Shown here: positions 44,550 through 53,402 of the stretch, piece after piece | Position numbering within the stretch: the stretch's first letter is position 1 | Layout of the letters: each line of letters opens with the position of its first letter | Origin: UBA1368 sp964563125 | Lineage (GTDB): Bacteria; Bacillota; Syntrophomonadia; Syntrophomonadales; Syntrophomonadaceae | Reading direction: 5' to 3' | DNA length: 64,000 bases | NCBI GenBank assembly: GCA_964563125.1 | Contig: CAZLVY010000003.1 | Coordinates: 1-64,000, forward strand | Program-made: the position numbers and the translations under genes | Notes under the pieces: generated by a model | Told to the model about the DNA's origin: nothing | Database searches by the model: none | Seen by the model: the letters and a program-made list of their open reading frames with translations, nothing else

Positions 44550-47050
44550 TAATTCTCCTCCTCACTTAAGAGTTTTTTAGCCGTAATAACTGCTGCCCTG
44601 GCGTCTTTAGAATATCCGTCCGCACCAATACTATTGGCATAATCTTCTGTTAATACCGCTCCACCAACCATCACCCTGCATTTCAATCCTCGTGCTTTTA
44701 CTGCCTGGATTACCTCTTTCATATTAGGCATGGTAGTTGTCATTAAGGCACTCAATCCTATGATATCAGCCCGCTCCTGTTCAGCGGCATCAACAATATC
44801 TGCTGCTTTGATATCCTTACCCAGGTCAACAACCTTGAAGCCGTAGTTCTCCAACATAACTCCCACTATGTTCTTGCCAATATCATGGATATCGCCTTCG
44901 ACTGTGGCCAATACAATTACCCCCATTGATTGTTGTGCATCTTCTGCTAAATAAGGTTTAATAATTGCAAAAGCCTTTTTCATAGTCTCTGCCGCCATCA
45001 GTAATTGGGGCAGAAAATACTCTTTGCGGTCATATAAATCACCGGCCATTTCGATTCCGGGTATTAAACCGAAATTGACTATATCCAGTGGTGCTATCTT
45101 TTCTTCGTGCAGAGCTTTTTCCAGTAAAGCAGCTATTATATCTTTATTGCCTTGCAAAATCGCTTTTTTCAATTCTTCCTTTATATTGTTATCTTCAATA
45201 GCAGGTTCAGCAACTTTCTCAACAGGCAATGAGTTTTTCGCACTTATCAGCTCAGGTATATTACAATTATTACATATAGGGCTGCGTGCTGTCTGTGGAT
45301 TATAATTACCAGTTTTATAATCTTTATATTTATTAATAAAAGCACTGCTGTTTGTGTCGCGATTCAGCAAAACGGCTGCCGCTCTGGTTACATCCATCAT
45401 TTTTTGATCAAAAGGATTAATTATCGGCAAATCTAATCCTGCAGCCCATGCCATGGCCAGATAAGTAGAATTAATAATATCGCGGCCTGGCAATCCGTGG
45501 GATACATTACTTACTCCCAGTACTGTTCCGACTTGTAATTCAGCCTTTATGGTCTGCAGTGCCTTTAAAGTTTCCATAACCTGAGATTGCTCAGCACTGG
45601 CAGTTTTAACTAAAGTATCAATGAAAATGTCTTCATCACGTAATCCATATTCTTTAGCTCTTTGATATATTTTATGGGCAATTTTAATTCTGTCCTGGGC
45701 TTTGTCCGGAATACCATCCTCATCAAGGCAGAGTCCTAGTACTGCAGCACCATATTTTTTGGCCAAAGGGAATATTTCGCGCATTTTCTTCTCTTCCCCG
45801 GTGGTAGAATTAATCAGCGGGCGACCTACAAAGCTCTTTAATCCTTTTTCTATAGCATTTATATCAGTAGAGTCTATTACTATGGGGATATCTACTGCTG
45901 CCTGTATATCCTTAATCGCTTTTTCCATAGCTAAAGATTCATCTATTCCCGGAACACCCATGTTTACATCCAGAATAGGTGCACCTGCTTCTATCTGCTG
46001 TCGGGCCTCTTCAACCACAACCTGCATCTGCCCCGCTTTAATATCCTCTGCCAATTTTTTGCGGGCAGTCGGATTAATTCTTTCACCAATAAAAGCTAAG
46101 GGATGCCCTTCTCCCAAAATTACATTTTTAGTTCGGGATGCAAAAGCCAGTATTTTTTTATTACTGCGGGGAACCGGGTTTAAGGTTTTTAATACTCTGG
46201 CAATAGCCTGAATATGCGCAGGTGTTGTTCCACAGCATCCACCGATAATATTAGCGCCGGCATCGCGCAGCCTTATAGCATATTCTGCCATTTCTTCAGG
46301 ACTGTCCGGAAATATAGTTTGATTATCAATTAAAGTTGGTAATCCCGCATTTGGTTCAACTGACAAATAACAATTTGTATATCTGCTCATAAATTCAATT
46401 ATGGGCAGCAATTCTTTAGCTCCGCCCGAGCAGTTTGCACCAATTGCCAAAGGTTTAAATGCTTCCATGATAATCAAGGCAGTCAGAGGGTCAGTTCCCA
46501 TCATAGTGCGCCCATCGTCTTCAAAGGTTATATGGGCTAATATTGGCAATCGGGTATTATGCCGGGCAGCGATAAGGGCGATACGCATTTCACCAATATC
46601 GGTCATGGTTTCAATTGATAAAAGATCTGCCCCTGCCTTTTCACAGGCTATGGCTTGCTCTTTATAAGTTTCATAGAGCAGATCAAAATCAGCCTCTCCT
46701 ATCGGACTTAATAGTTTACCGGTAGGTCCTATGGAAGCAGCAACCAGAGCTTTTCCCCGCGCACCTCTCTTAGCTATTTTGACAGCTTCCTGGTTTATCT
46801 CGTTAACTTGATTTTCCAGGCCATATTCTGCCAGTTTAAGGCGATTACCGCCAAAAGTATTAGTCTGAATAATATCCGAACCTGCTTCAATATATTGGTA
46901 ATGAATATTTTCCAGAACTGCAGGATTATTGACCCCGTAAAGCTCCGGACATTCGCCTGACTTCATGCCGTTATTTTGCAGCATGGTTCCCATTGCTCCG
47001 TCAAGTATTAATATTTTTTCTTTTAGTCTTAAACTAATGTCAATTGACAC
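44549..47050 (-). CDS. metH: cobalamin-dependent methionine synthase (homocysteine-, pterin- and B12-binding modules)
   Basis: 833 residues. Homocysteine-binding barrel (1 to about 300) with zinc ligands in GANCSGGAKEL and IIGGCCGTTPAHI; pterin-binding barrel (about 315-590; ERINPTARKKLAE, VLDVNMG-like PILDVNMGVPG); B12 cap and cobalamin domain (about 620-833) with EGDIHDIGKNIVGVM supplying the His ligand to cobalt. It lacks the C-terminal SAM-dependent reactivation domain of E. coli MetH, so another reactivator is expected. GTG start with GGGGAGGG upstream. Controlled by the SAM riboswitch immediately 5'. Confidence 0.95.
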   Translation of the reverse strand: MSIDISLRLKEKILILDGAMGTMLQNNGMKSGECPELYGVNNPAVLENIHYQYIEAGSDIIQTNTFGGNRLKLAEYGLENQVNEINQEAVKIAKRGARGKALVAASIGPTGKLLSPIGEADFDLLYETYKEQAIACEKAGADLLSIETMTDIGEMRIALIAARHNTRLPILAHITFEDDGRTMMGTDPLTALIIMEAFKPLAIGANCSGGAKELLPIIEFMSRYTNCYLSVEPNAGLPTLIDNQTIFPDSPEEMAEYAIRLRDAGANIIGGCCGTTPAHIQAIARVLKTLNPVPRSNKKILAFASRTKNVILGEGHPLAFIGERINPTARKKLAEDIKAGQMQVVVEEARQQIEAGAPILDVNMGVPGIDESLAMEKAIKDIQAAVDIPIVIDSTDINAIEKGLKSFVGRPLINSTTGEEKKMREIFPLAKKYGAAVLGLCLDEDGIPDKAQDRIKIAHKIYQRAKEYGLRDEDIFIDTLVKTASAEQSQVMETLKALQTIKAELQVGTVLGVSNVSHGLPGRDIINSTYLAMAWAAGLDLPIINPFDQKMMDVTRAAAVLLNRDTNSSAFINKYKDYKTGNYNPQTARSPICNNCNIPELISAKNSLPVEKVAEPAIEDNNIKEELKKAILQGNKDIIAALLEKALHEEKIAPLDIVNFGLIPGIEMAGDLYDRKEYFLPQLLMAAETMKKAFAIIKPYLAEDAQQSMGVIVLATVEGDIHDIGKNIVGVMLENYGFKVVDLGKDIKAADIVDAAEQERADIIGLSALMTTTMPNMKEVIQAVKARGLKCRVMVGGAVLTEDYANSIGADGYSKDARAAVITAKKLLSEEEN

Positions 47051-47090
47051 AAACTATCCCTCCCCTTATAAATCTGGTCGGTAATGAATA

Positions 47091-47235
47091 AAATTAAAAA
47101 ACTCTCTTGCCATAAGAGAGTTAATGTTATAACCTCTCTTATCTTTCAGGTTTTTACCTGCAGGATTTGGCACCATACTTTACAGTTGGTTGCCGGGTTT
47201 CATCGGGCCCGTCCCTCCACCTCTCTGGATAAGAG
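47091..47235 (-). ncRNA. SAM-I (S-box) riboswitch with terminator, upstream of metH
   Basis: Minus strand, 5' to 3': CTCTTATCCAGAGAGGTGGA, then GGGACGGGCCCGATGAAACC with CGGCAACC, GGTGCCAAATCC, and the closing AGATAAGAG (about 47133-47235). These are the S-box core motifs, including the kink-turn and SAM-contact residues. The expression platform is the hairpin ACTCTCTT/AAGAGAGT (47101-47122) followed by a T-run (complement of 47091-47100). High SAM should terminate transcription of metH and the downstream homocysteine genes. Confidence 0.95.
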
Positions 47236-47259
47236 TATATTTTTTTTAGTAAATATTTA

Positions 47260-47700
47260 TTAAGGTTTTTCTAATTCTTCTTCTCCTTCTGTTCCTTCAG
47301 CATTTACTCGCGAGTATTTAACCCATTCCGGCTCTTCCTGTTCACTTTTATTCTCACCAGCTTCTGCAGCGGATATATCAGTTACTGTATTTGGGCCAAC
47401 TTCTTCTCCAGTGATGTCCGCTGCTGCACTTTTCTCTGGTGGGGCATCATGACTAGTATCATGCGCCTTAGCATCTGTTTTGGCGGGTGTTGTTTTTTTA
47501 TCACTGCTATCAGTCTCCAAATTTATAGCATCCTGAAATTCTTTTTGAACTCCGGAAGTAACCTTTTTTATTTCACCCAGAGTTTTCCCTATTGTTTTAG
47601 CTACCTCAGGAAGTTTTCCCGGTCCAAATACTATTAAGGCTACAAATAAAATTAAAATTATTTCCCATGTACCAATATTACCAATAAGTGCAAATTGCAT
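47260..47700 (-). CDS. tatA: twin-arginine translocase subunit TatA/TatE-type
   Basis: 146 residues. N-terminal transmembrane helix (WEIILILFVALIVFGPGKLPEVAKTIG) with the TatA hinge FGPGKLPE, an amphipathic helix, then an unusually long acidic, low-complexity tail (about 70-146, rich in Asp, Glu, Ala, Thr). No tatC is visible in the window. The gene ends 25 bases before the SAM riboswitch. Confidence 0.9.
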   Translation of the reverse strand: MQFALIGNIGTWEIILILFVALIVFGPGKLPEVAKTIGKTLGEIKKVTSGVQKEFQDAINLETDSSDKKTTPAKTDAKAHDTSHDAPPEKSAAADITGEEVGPNTVTDISAAEAGENKSEQEEPEWVKYSRVNAEGTEGEEELEKP

Positions 47701-47850
47701 GGTTGCCTCCTGATTTTATAAGCCTTTTGTCGTCTATAATATCACATTCTACTTGTCTTTAACTATATTAGCAACCTATTTTATTTTCAAATGAAAAATA
47801 GGCTAGTTAAACAAAACCAGCCTATGTCAGAAAGCAAACTGCTAATATTG

Positions 47851-48180
47851 TTATCTCAACTCAGTAGGCACAAATGCATCGATTAGACCGATAATAAATG
47901 CTGCAATTAATGCCCCTATTAAACTAACTGAAAAATAATTCGGGACAATAAATTGGGCAACATAAATTACTACAGCAGCAGTTAAAAAGCCGACTATTCC
48001 ACGGGATCTTGGGGATATCTTATCACCCAGTATAGCTTCTACTATATATCCCAAAACGGCTATTACTATTGCGGTTATTAAGGCTCCCCAAAATCCTGCT
48101 ACACTTACTCCTGGGATTAAATAACCTATTACCAGCAATACTAGCGCTGAAACTATAAATCTCACTATCATTCCAAGCAT
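47851..48180 (-). CDS. phage-holin-like (DUF360 / holin 4-2 superfamily) membrane protein
   Basis: 109 residues with four hydrophobic segments. VLLVIGYLIPGVSVAGFWGALITAIVI and ISPRSRGIVGFLTAAVVIYVAQFIVP match the small holin-4-superfamily proteins common in Firmicute chromosomes. There is no phage context, so a lysis role is unlikely. GGGAGGT precedes the ATG. Confidence 0.8.
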   Translation of the reverse strand: MLGMIVRFIVSALVLLVIGYLIPGVSVAGFWGALITAIVIAVLGYIVEAILGDKISPRSRGIVGFLTAAVVIYVAQFIVPNYFSVSLIGALIAAFIIGLIDAFVPTELR

Positions 48181-48570
48181 TTGCAGACCTCCCTTCCATC
48201 ATAAATATAATTTAGATAGCTTTTTTAAGTTCTATATTAGTTATACTGCCTAAAAATTAAAAAAATATGTAATAAATAATAATGCCTAAAAGGTTTTTAG
48301 ATTAATTTATATTTATTAATTTTCCCAATTATACTAGTGCACTGGAATAATGCCTTAATAAAATTTTGTATCGAAAAATTAAATAAAGAGAGCTTGTTCG
48401 GCGCCCAATAATTTAAAACACCTTAACAAGCTCAATAAAAACCTTTAATTATATTAAATTTTTATCAACCCAATTATTAAAAGGGAAGCCCTATGCTAGC
48501 TCTTCTTCATTTACTAATCGGTGAGTAAGAGGCGAACATCATATCTCCCGTGCATCCTGCCAAAGTCTAC
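48181..48570. other. intergenic region between the glycyl-radical operon and the holin-like gene
   Basis: 390 AT-rich bases. A 9-bp inverted repeat (GAGCTTGTT at 48390-48398, AACAAGCTC at 48425-48433, 26-base loop) followed on the minus strand by TCTTTATTT may terminate the operon. Otherwise nothing recognisable. Confidence 0.45.
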
Positions 48571-49485
48571 TTAAAAATCTCTGAAGGAAAAGTCCTTGAA
48601 TATCTCCTTTATCCAACCCTTGTCTTGCTTTCCCAGCCATTCTGACCATCCATACTCCTCGGATACACCAATTGTTTTAGGTTTTGAAATCCACAAGGGA
48701 TTATATGGGAGCAGTCCGATCTCATTTACACCACAGTCAAGAAAGAAGTCCCTTATTGCCAAAAGGTTCACTTTCTCCATAGTGATACCAGGTATTAATG
48801 GTATCCGCGGTATTACTTCTACTGCCTTGCTGCTGAAAAGGTCCTCAAAGTTTTGTAGTATGGTATCATTATAAACGCCGCAATATTTTTTGTGCTGCTC
48901 TCTGTCATATATTTTGATATCAAAATATACCAGATCTATAAAAGGCAGCAGTTCCTCTTCAAACCGTGTTCGATTATAAAAACCACAGGTTTCAAGACAA
49001 ATATGGATGTTTCTTTCCTTTAGTTTTTGCACAAGTTCTGCCAGGTATGACATGTGCAATGTAGGTTCGCCCCCGGAAAGGGTAACACCGCCATGGGAAT
49101 TCTTATAAAATATTTCATCCCGTACAAGCTTTTTACTAAGCTGATCCACGCTATAAGCAGTACCTGCGAAGTGCAAGGCTTGCCCAATACATACACTGAT
49201 ACACTCACCACATAAAAGACATTTATCTTTATCAATCGGGAAATTTCCATCCTGATTGATTCTAATAGCTTCTCTGCTGCATACTGTCATGCATTCACCG
49301 CAGCCAATGCACTTATCCGCTTCATAAACTATCTGCTGCAAAGATGATTTGGTTTCCGGATTCTGACACCAGACACAGGAAAGTGGACATCCTTTAAAAA
49401 ACACCACTGTTCTTATGCCCGGGCCGTCATCCAGAGAATTCCTTTTCAGGTCCGCAACCAGAGGGAATGTATCGTTTCCTGTCAT
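48571..49485 (-). CDS. glycyl radical enzyme activase (radical SAM)
   Basis: 304 residues. Abstracts a hydrogen from the glycyl radical enzyme's conserved Gly. Radical-SAM CxxxCxxC is CPLSCVWC (Cys33, 37, 40); two extra [4Fe-4S] motifs CIGCGECMTVC (59-69) and CLLCGECISVC (89-99) sit in the ferredoxin-like insert that marks activases of the non-PFL group (glycerol dehydratase, CutC, HPAD, Bss types). SGGEP (137-141) binds SAM. The start overlaps the stop of its partner by 4 bases (ATGA). Confidence 0.95.
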   Translation of the reverse strand: MTGNDTFPLVADLKRNSLDDGPGIRTVVFFKGCPLSCVWCQNPETKSSLQQIVYEADKCIGCGECMTVCSREAIRINQDGNFPIDKDKCLLCGECISVCIGQALHFAGTAYSVDQLSKKLVRDEIFYKNSHGGVTLSGGEPTLHMSYLAELVQKLKERNIHICLETCGFYNRTRFEEELLPFIDLVYFDIKIYDREQHKKYCGVYNDTILQNFEDLFSSKAVEVIPRIPLIPGITMEKVNLLAIRDFFLDCGVNEIGLLPYNPLWISKPKTIGVSEEYGWSEWLGKQDKGWIKEIFKDFSFRDF

Positions 49486-52448
49486 CGACTCTTATACTCC
49501 GCTCTTTCAATCAGTTCTTCCTGCATATTGGAGTTAAGCTTTACGAAATATGCGTTATAACCGGAGATCCTTACGATAAGCCAGCGGTAATCATCAGGAT
49601 TCTTCATGGCTTCACGCATTGTATCAGAAGTAATAACATTACACTGCCACTGCATACCGCCCAGTTCCATATAACTCCTGACATAGCTGGCAAACTGATT
49701 GAGCACTTCCTCCTGCGGATCACCCGGATGCGGAACCAGCTTGACATTAAAAGCAATGTTGTTGGGCATTTTCAGGTTATTCAGCCTGCTTACGTCATGA
49801 ATGTTATCCAAAATCTGATCTGAGGCACCCGGAGAAGGTGTCAGACCTGGAGTAAATGCCTTGCCGCGTTTTCTGCCAGAAGGAAGTGCGCCGGACAGTA
49901 TTCCGAAACCAACATGATAACTGATAGACCAATAGCCCGGCCAGTAGATGCCGCCGCGGTAGTTTTTCTGCGAGGTGTAATAATCGTAGCAGTAATCCAT
50001 TAAATCTTGAGCGATGCGAACTGGTTCGCCGTCTTCTGCGTCTGAGCCAAATTTGTTGACCTGATTTATCCGCATAAGGATTTTCTGATATTCATCTTTG
50101 TCAAAGTTATCAGCCAGAGCCGCAATCAATGTAGGGAAGTCCAGTTCCTTTTTCTCGTAAATCAATTCCTTAATAACGCACAGACTATCGATAACATCAG
50201 AAATGGATACCAGCGCTACGCCGGAAGTATTATATTTAGCGCCTCCATTGATAATGTCTTCGCCCTTTTCCATGGGGCCCTGGAAAACTGCTGACAGTAA
50301 CGGAGTAGGGTGCATATATTTATGTGCTTCGCCCAGATAATTGTTGGCTTCAACCGACATCTCCATCAGGTATTTAAGTTGAACTTTGTATGCTGCAAGG
50401 AACTCTTCAAAGGTATGAATTTCTGTCGGGTTGCCGGTCTTGGGTCCGATTTGTTCTTCAACAATGGGATGATAGCCGTTATTAAGTACCATTTCCAGCG
50501 GTGCCACGGTATTCAGCAGCATACAATTAGTATGACCGTAATGCTTGCCGCAGATATCCGGTTCAACGCAGCCGGATGCCCCCCAATCCCGTGCGTCTTC
50601 CGCCGGGATTCCTTCATTTACCAGAGCCTCTATTACAGCTTTATCGTTTTGGATGATTGGTGAAGCAGCCATATTGATATTGACTTCACAGAGTCTGCGC
50701 AAATATTCCTCGGAGTTAACGCCCGCATAATATCTGGCATTCATGTTGGGATCCTGGAAGCATAACATCTCCGCTACCTTCAGAATTATGTAAGTCATAT
50801 CGTTGACAGCATTGTTACCGTCTTTATCCACACCACCGACAGTTACGGTATCATCAGAGGAGGTACCGCCAAAAAGCTTGTTGCCAACGCCCGGAACCAA
50901 TGGATCATGGTCATTGAATTTCAGGAAGAGGCTGCCTACATATTCCATGGTCTTCTTAATAACGGCTTCTTTTTCTTCAGAGGTGTTCGCCTTTTCCATG
51001 TCCTTCAGGAAGAAAGGCTGCAGCAGTTGGTCCAGTCTGCCGATCGACAGCGCTGAATTGGCGTTTTCCTGCTGAAGCGCGGTAAACACGGTCCAAATGG
51101 CGGTAACGGCTTCGTATACTGATTCAGCCGGTTTAGCCGGCACTTTCATACAGATCCGGCTCATTTCCAGCAGTTCTTCTCGGCGCTGTTTCTCTTCGGG
51201 TTTGGAAGGTCCGAGCATTTCTGCCAGACGGAGCGTTTCTCTGCTCAGATTCTGAGCATAAGCGATAACGCCATCCACTGCGATTAGCATGGACCGGTAA
51301 AAATTTTTCTTTTCCTGGTCAGTGGCTTCGCTTTCCTTTTGGGCTGCCTGTTTTCTAACCGATTCGAGGCCTTCATGGAGAACTGTTTTGAAATCAGGGA
51401 TGGTATGTGAAATAGCATTGTTTTTCATCATGAAATACAATACCCAACGTTCATCGAGCTGCTGTGAAAGAGGATAATCAAATTTCATTCTGCAGTATTC
51501 TCTGACGGTTCTGTCCTGCCAGTAGGGGAATATCTCGATATCTAATTTCTCAGCATCCGCAGGTGAAAGGTTGTTAGGGTTCAGCGTACGGGTGGAGATA
51601 GTTTTCAATTCGGTCCAAATCATGGTACCAATGAATTCCGGATAAAGTGGTATTCCGACTTCTTTTGAGGTAGTCGCGCCGGCAATAAGATGATTATCCC
51701 ATACCATAGGCTTTTTGTGCTCAAGTATGTAACGCAGTGCTTGCGCCTGACGGAGACCGGGATTGATAGGATTATCGTCTTTGTCGACTTCAAAACCGTT
51801 TGCCCTGTGATATTGAGTAAGCAAATCAGCTCTTTCGATACATACGGTCGGCTTAATACCAAACCGCCGGTTGCGGAGATATTTGAGCCGCGGGAAGTTC
51901 TTCAGACTGTAATCAGCCAAATAAGGATCAGACAGATAAGCAACACAGTCCACCTTTTTATTTAGGTGGCTGCGGAATTTCTGGACCTGATCGGTTTTTG
52001 CCCGGCAATTTTCAATATCTATTTCTTCGATTTCCTGATTGGAATCTGTGCTTTTACCGCTTAAAAGTAACCCGGTTAAATAAGAGAAGCGGGAAAGATA
52101 TGCCATATTGCCGGAATAGCTCATTTCATTGGTCAGCAGTAAATCAAGGGTCTCCTCGCCGCTCTTGCTCCACATTCTGGCAATAGTAGGTTTATCCTTG
52201 TAAACAATGACAGTATCAGCGTCATCAATTTTTCCTTTTCCTGAGCTCATCCTGCCATTATTGAATATGACGTGGACATTGACCAAATCATCTTTGGTAC
52301 GGATAAGATAGCGTGCGTTAAAAACGAATCCTGTTTCCGGGTTACTAATTTCTTTACGCAGCTTTTTGCTTACCTTAAAAGCAAAGGATAAAATCTTCAG
52401 CGATAGCTGAAATAAAGTAATGGATAAATCATTTTTAAAGTTACCCAT
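49482..52448 (-). CDS. glycyl radical enzyme with N-terminal SCP2-like domain, substrate unknown
   Basis: 988 residues, about 150-200 longer than ordinary glycyl radical enzymes. An amphipathic start (8-30) leads into an SCP2-like lipid-binding pattern (about 35-135; ADTVIVYKDKPTIARMW, LTNEMSYSGNMAYLSRF). The PFL-like barrel follows: IAGATTSKEVGIPLYPE, ARDWGASGCVEPDICGKH with the thiyl Cys627 and Glu629, and the radical motif VRISGYNAYFV with Gly963. Cys-Val-Glu is the pattern of dehydratases, C-N/C-S lyases and arylacetate decarboxylases, not of pyruvate formate-lyase (Cys-Cys). The SCP2 part hints at a hydrophobic substrate. AAGGAGG lies 9 bases before the ATG. Adjacent AOR suggests an aldehyde or acid intermediate; inference only. 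Confidence 0.92.
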   Translation of the reverse strand: MGNFKNDLSITLFQLSLKILSFAFKVSKKLRKEISNPETGFVFNARYLIRTKDDLVNVHVIFNNGRMSSGKGKIDDADTVIVYKDKPTIARMWSKSGEETLDLLLTNEMSYSGNMAYLSRFSYLTGLLLSGKSTDSNQEIEEIDIENCRAKTDQVQKFRSHLNKKVDCVAYLSDPYLADYSLKNFPRLKYLRNRRFGIKPTVCIERADLLTQYHRANGFEVDKDDNPINPGLRQAQALRYILEHKKPMVWDNHLIAGATTSKEVGIPLYPEFIGTMIWTELKTISTRTLNPNNLSPADAEKLDIEIFPYWQDRTVREYCRMKFDYPLSQQLDERWVLYFMMKNNAISHTIPDFKTVLHEGLESVRKQAAQKESEATDQEKKNFYRSMLIAVDGVIAYAQNLSRETLRLAEMLGPSKPEEKQRREELLEMSRICMKVPAKPAESVYEAVTAIWTVFTALQQENANSALSIGRLDQLLQPFFLKDMEKANTSEEKEAVIKKTMEYVGSLFLKFNDHDPLVPGVGNKLFGGTSSDDTVTVGGVDKDGNNAVNDMTYIILKVAEMLCFQDPNMNARYYAGVNSEEYLRRLCEVNINMAASPIIQNDKAVIEALVNEGIPAEDARDWGASGCVEPDICGKHYGHTNCMLLNTVAPLEMVLNNGYHPIVEEQIGPKTGNPTEIHTFEEFLAAYKVQLKYLMEMSVEANNYLGEAHKYMHPTPLLSAVFQGPMEKGEDIINGGAKYNTSGVALVSISDVIDSLCVIKELIYEKKELDFPTLIAALADNFDKDEYQKILMRINQVNKFGSDAEDGEPVRIAQDLMDYCYDYYTSQKNYRGGIYWPGYWSISYHVGFGILSGALPSGRKRGKAFTPGLTPSPGASDQILDNIHDVSRLNNLKMPNNIAFNVKLVPHPGDPQEEVLNQFASYVRSYMELGGMQWQCNVITSDTMREAMKNPDDYRWLIVRISGYNAYFVKLNSNMQEELIERAEYKSR

Positions 52449-52502
52449 TTACCGTAACCTCCTTATTTTTTAATGACCGTCCGCATCACGATACTCTTAG
52501 CA

Positions 52503-53138
52503 TTATTTACCTATTAAATCAGAGAGTAGGTTTTCTGCGATACGGTCGATGAATCTTTTGGGATCGGGAGAATACTCGTGAACGCCATGGCTGTTATACA
52601 ATGAAACGATGCCGTGAAATCCTGACCATAATCTTATAACCTGAAAAGTGATCTCATCTTCCGAATTATTTCTGCTTATCAATATTTCTCCGAGCGCCTC
52701 CTCTGCTTTTTGGGCGAAGAAGAAGGCAACTTCTTTTTCTTCCCGCGCTACCGGTTCCAGCACGGTGCCAATATAATCAGTGTACTTAGGCACGTCCCAG
52801 TTGAACATAATGTTATAATAGTTGGCATTATCTATGCCAAAGCTGATATATACAGTACTCAGAATGCGAAGTCTCTCCATGGGATCGTCAATACCTTCCA
52901 TAGCAGTTGCTGCCTGGGAATTGAGCATTTCAAAACCTTTCGTCAAGACTCGCAGATATATTTCTTCCTTGGAGGAATAATAGTTGTAAATTGTCTTGGC
53001 GGCACAGCCCAGGCAATCGCCCAGCTTACGCATTGTCAGACTTTCATATCCTTCATTGCCGATAATATCCAGCGCTTTGTCAAGGATATGGTCTCTGGTT
53101 TTTTCGATTTCTTCATTGTTTCTTGCTGCACGTGGCAT
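52503..53138 (-). CDS. TetR/AcrR family transcriptional regulator
   Basis: 211 residues. N-terminal helix-turn-helix (about 15-62; DHILDKALDIIGNEGYESLTMRKL, then GCAAKTIYNYYSSKEEIYLRVL), and a helical ligand domain with IRLWSGFHGIVSLYNSHGV, the WxGxHG pattern of the TetR WHG-type C-terminal domain. Placed in the middle of the AOR-GRE operon, so it probably autoregulates the whole unit. The 37-bp palindrome at 55502-55538 is the natural operator candidate. GAAAGGAAG precedes the ATG. Confidence 0.93.
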   Translation of the reverse strand: MPRAARNNEEIEKTRDHILDKALDIIGNEGYESLTMRKLGDCLGCAAKTIYNYYSSKEEIYLRVLTKGFEMLNSQAATAMEGIDDPMERLRILSTVYISFGIDNANYYNIMFNWDVPKYTDYIGTVLEPVAREEKEVAFFFAQKAEEALGEILISRNNSEDEITFQVIRLWSGFHGIVSLYNSHGVHEYSPDPKRFIDRIAENLLSDLIGK

Positions 53139-53164
53139 TATGTTCTTCCTTTCTAAGTTAAATA

Positions 53165-53401
53165 TTATCCACCGGAGACTATGGAGAAGAAGGCGATGGA
53201 ATCGCCGTTAATCAGTTCCGTGTCTGGTGTTGCTGCAGCTCCGTTGATACTGACCATCAGTATCCGTGCCAAAATCTTTGGCATCCGGATTGCCCTTAGA
53301 ACATCTGATAATCTAGCCCCGTCCGGCAATTCCATCCAGCCACGTTCGTCCAGCCTTTTTCTGCTACAGCCAGGCGGCGCGGTTACTCGTACCCTTATCA
53401 C
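53165..53401 (-). CDS. MoaD/ThiS-like ubiquitin-fold sulfur carrier
   Basis: 78 residues ending in VSGG, the di-Gly tail needed for adenylation and thiocarboxylation. The body (LPDGARLSDVLRAIRMPKI, SINGAAATPDTELINGDSIAFFSI) has the beta-grasp pattern. Small MoaD-like genes directly downstream of AOR genes are typical and probably serve the tungsten/molybdenum pterin of that enzyme. GTG start one base after the AOR stop, with AGAGGT in the AOR 3' end. Confidence 0.9.
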   Translation of the reverse strand: MIRVRVTAPPGCSRKRLDERGWMELPDGARLSDVLRAIRMPKILARILMVSINGAAATPDTELINGDSIAFFSIVSGG

Positions 53402-53402
53402 G

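Noticed and set aside
47851..48180. Prophage lysis gene
   Set aside because: The holin-like family is widespread in chromosomes and there are no neighbouring phage genes.
49482..52448. Benzylsuccinate/alkylsuccinate synthase (fumarate-adding) identity for the glycyl radical enzyme
   Set aside because: The active-site context is Gly-Cys-Val-Glu-Pro, which is not what I recall for those enzymes, and no small beta/gamma subunits or CoA-transferase genes are adjacent.
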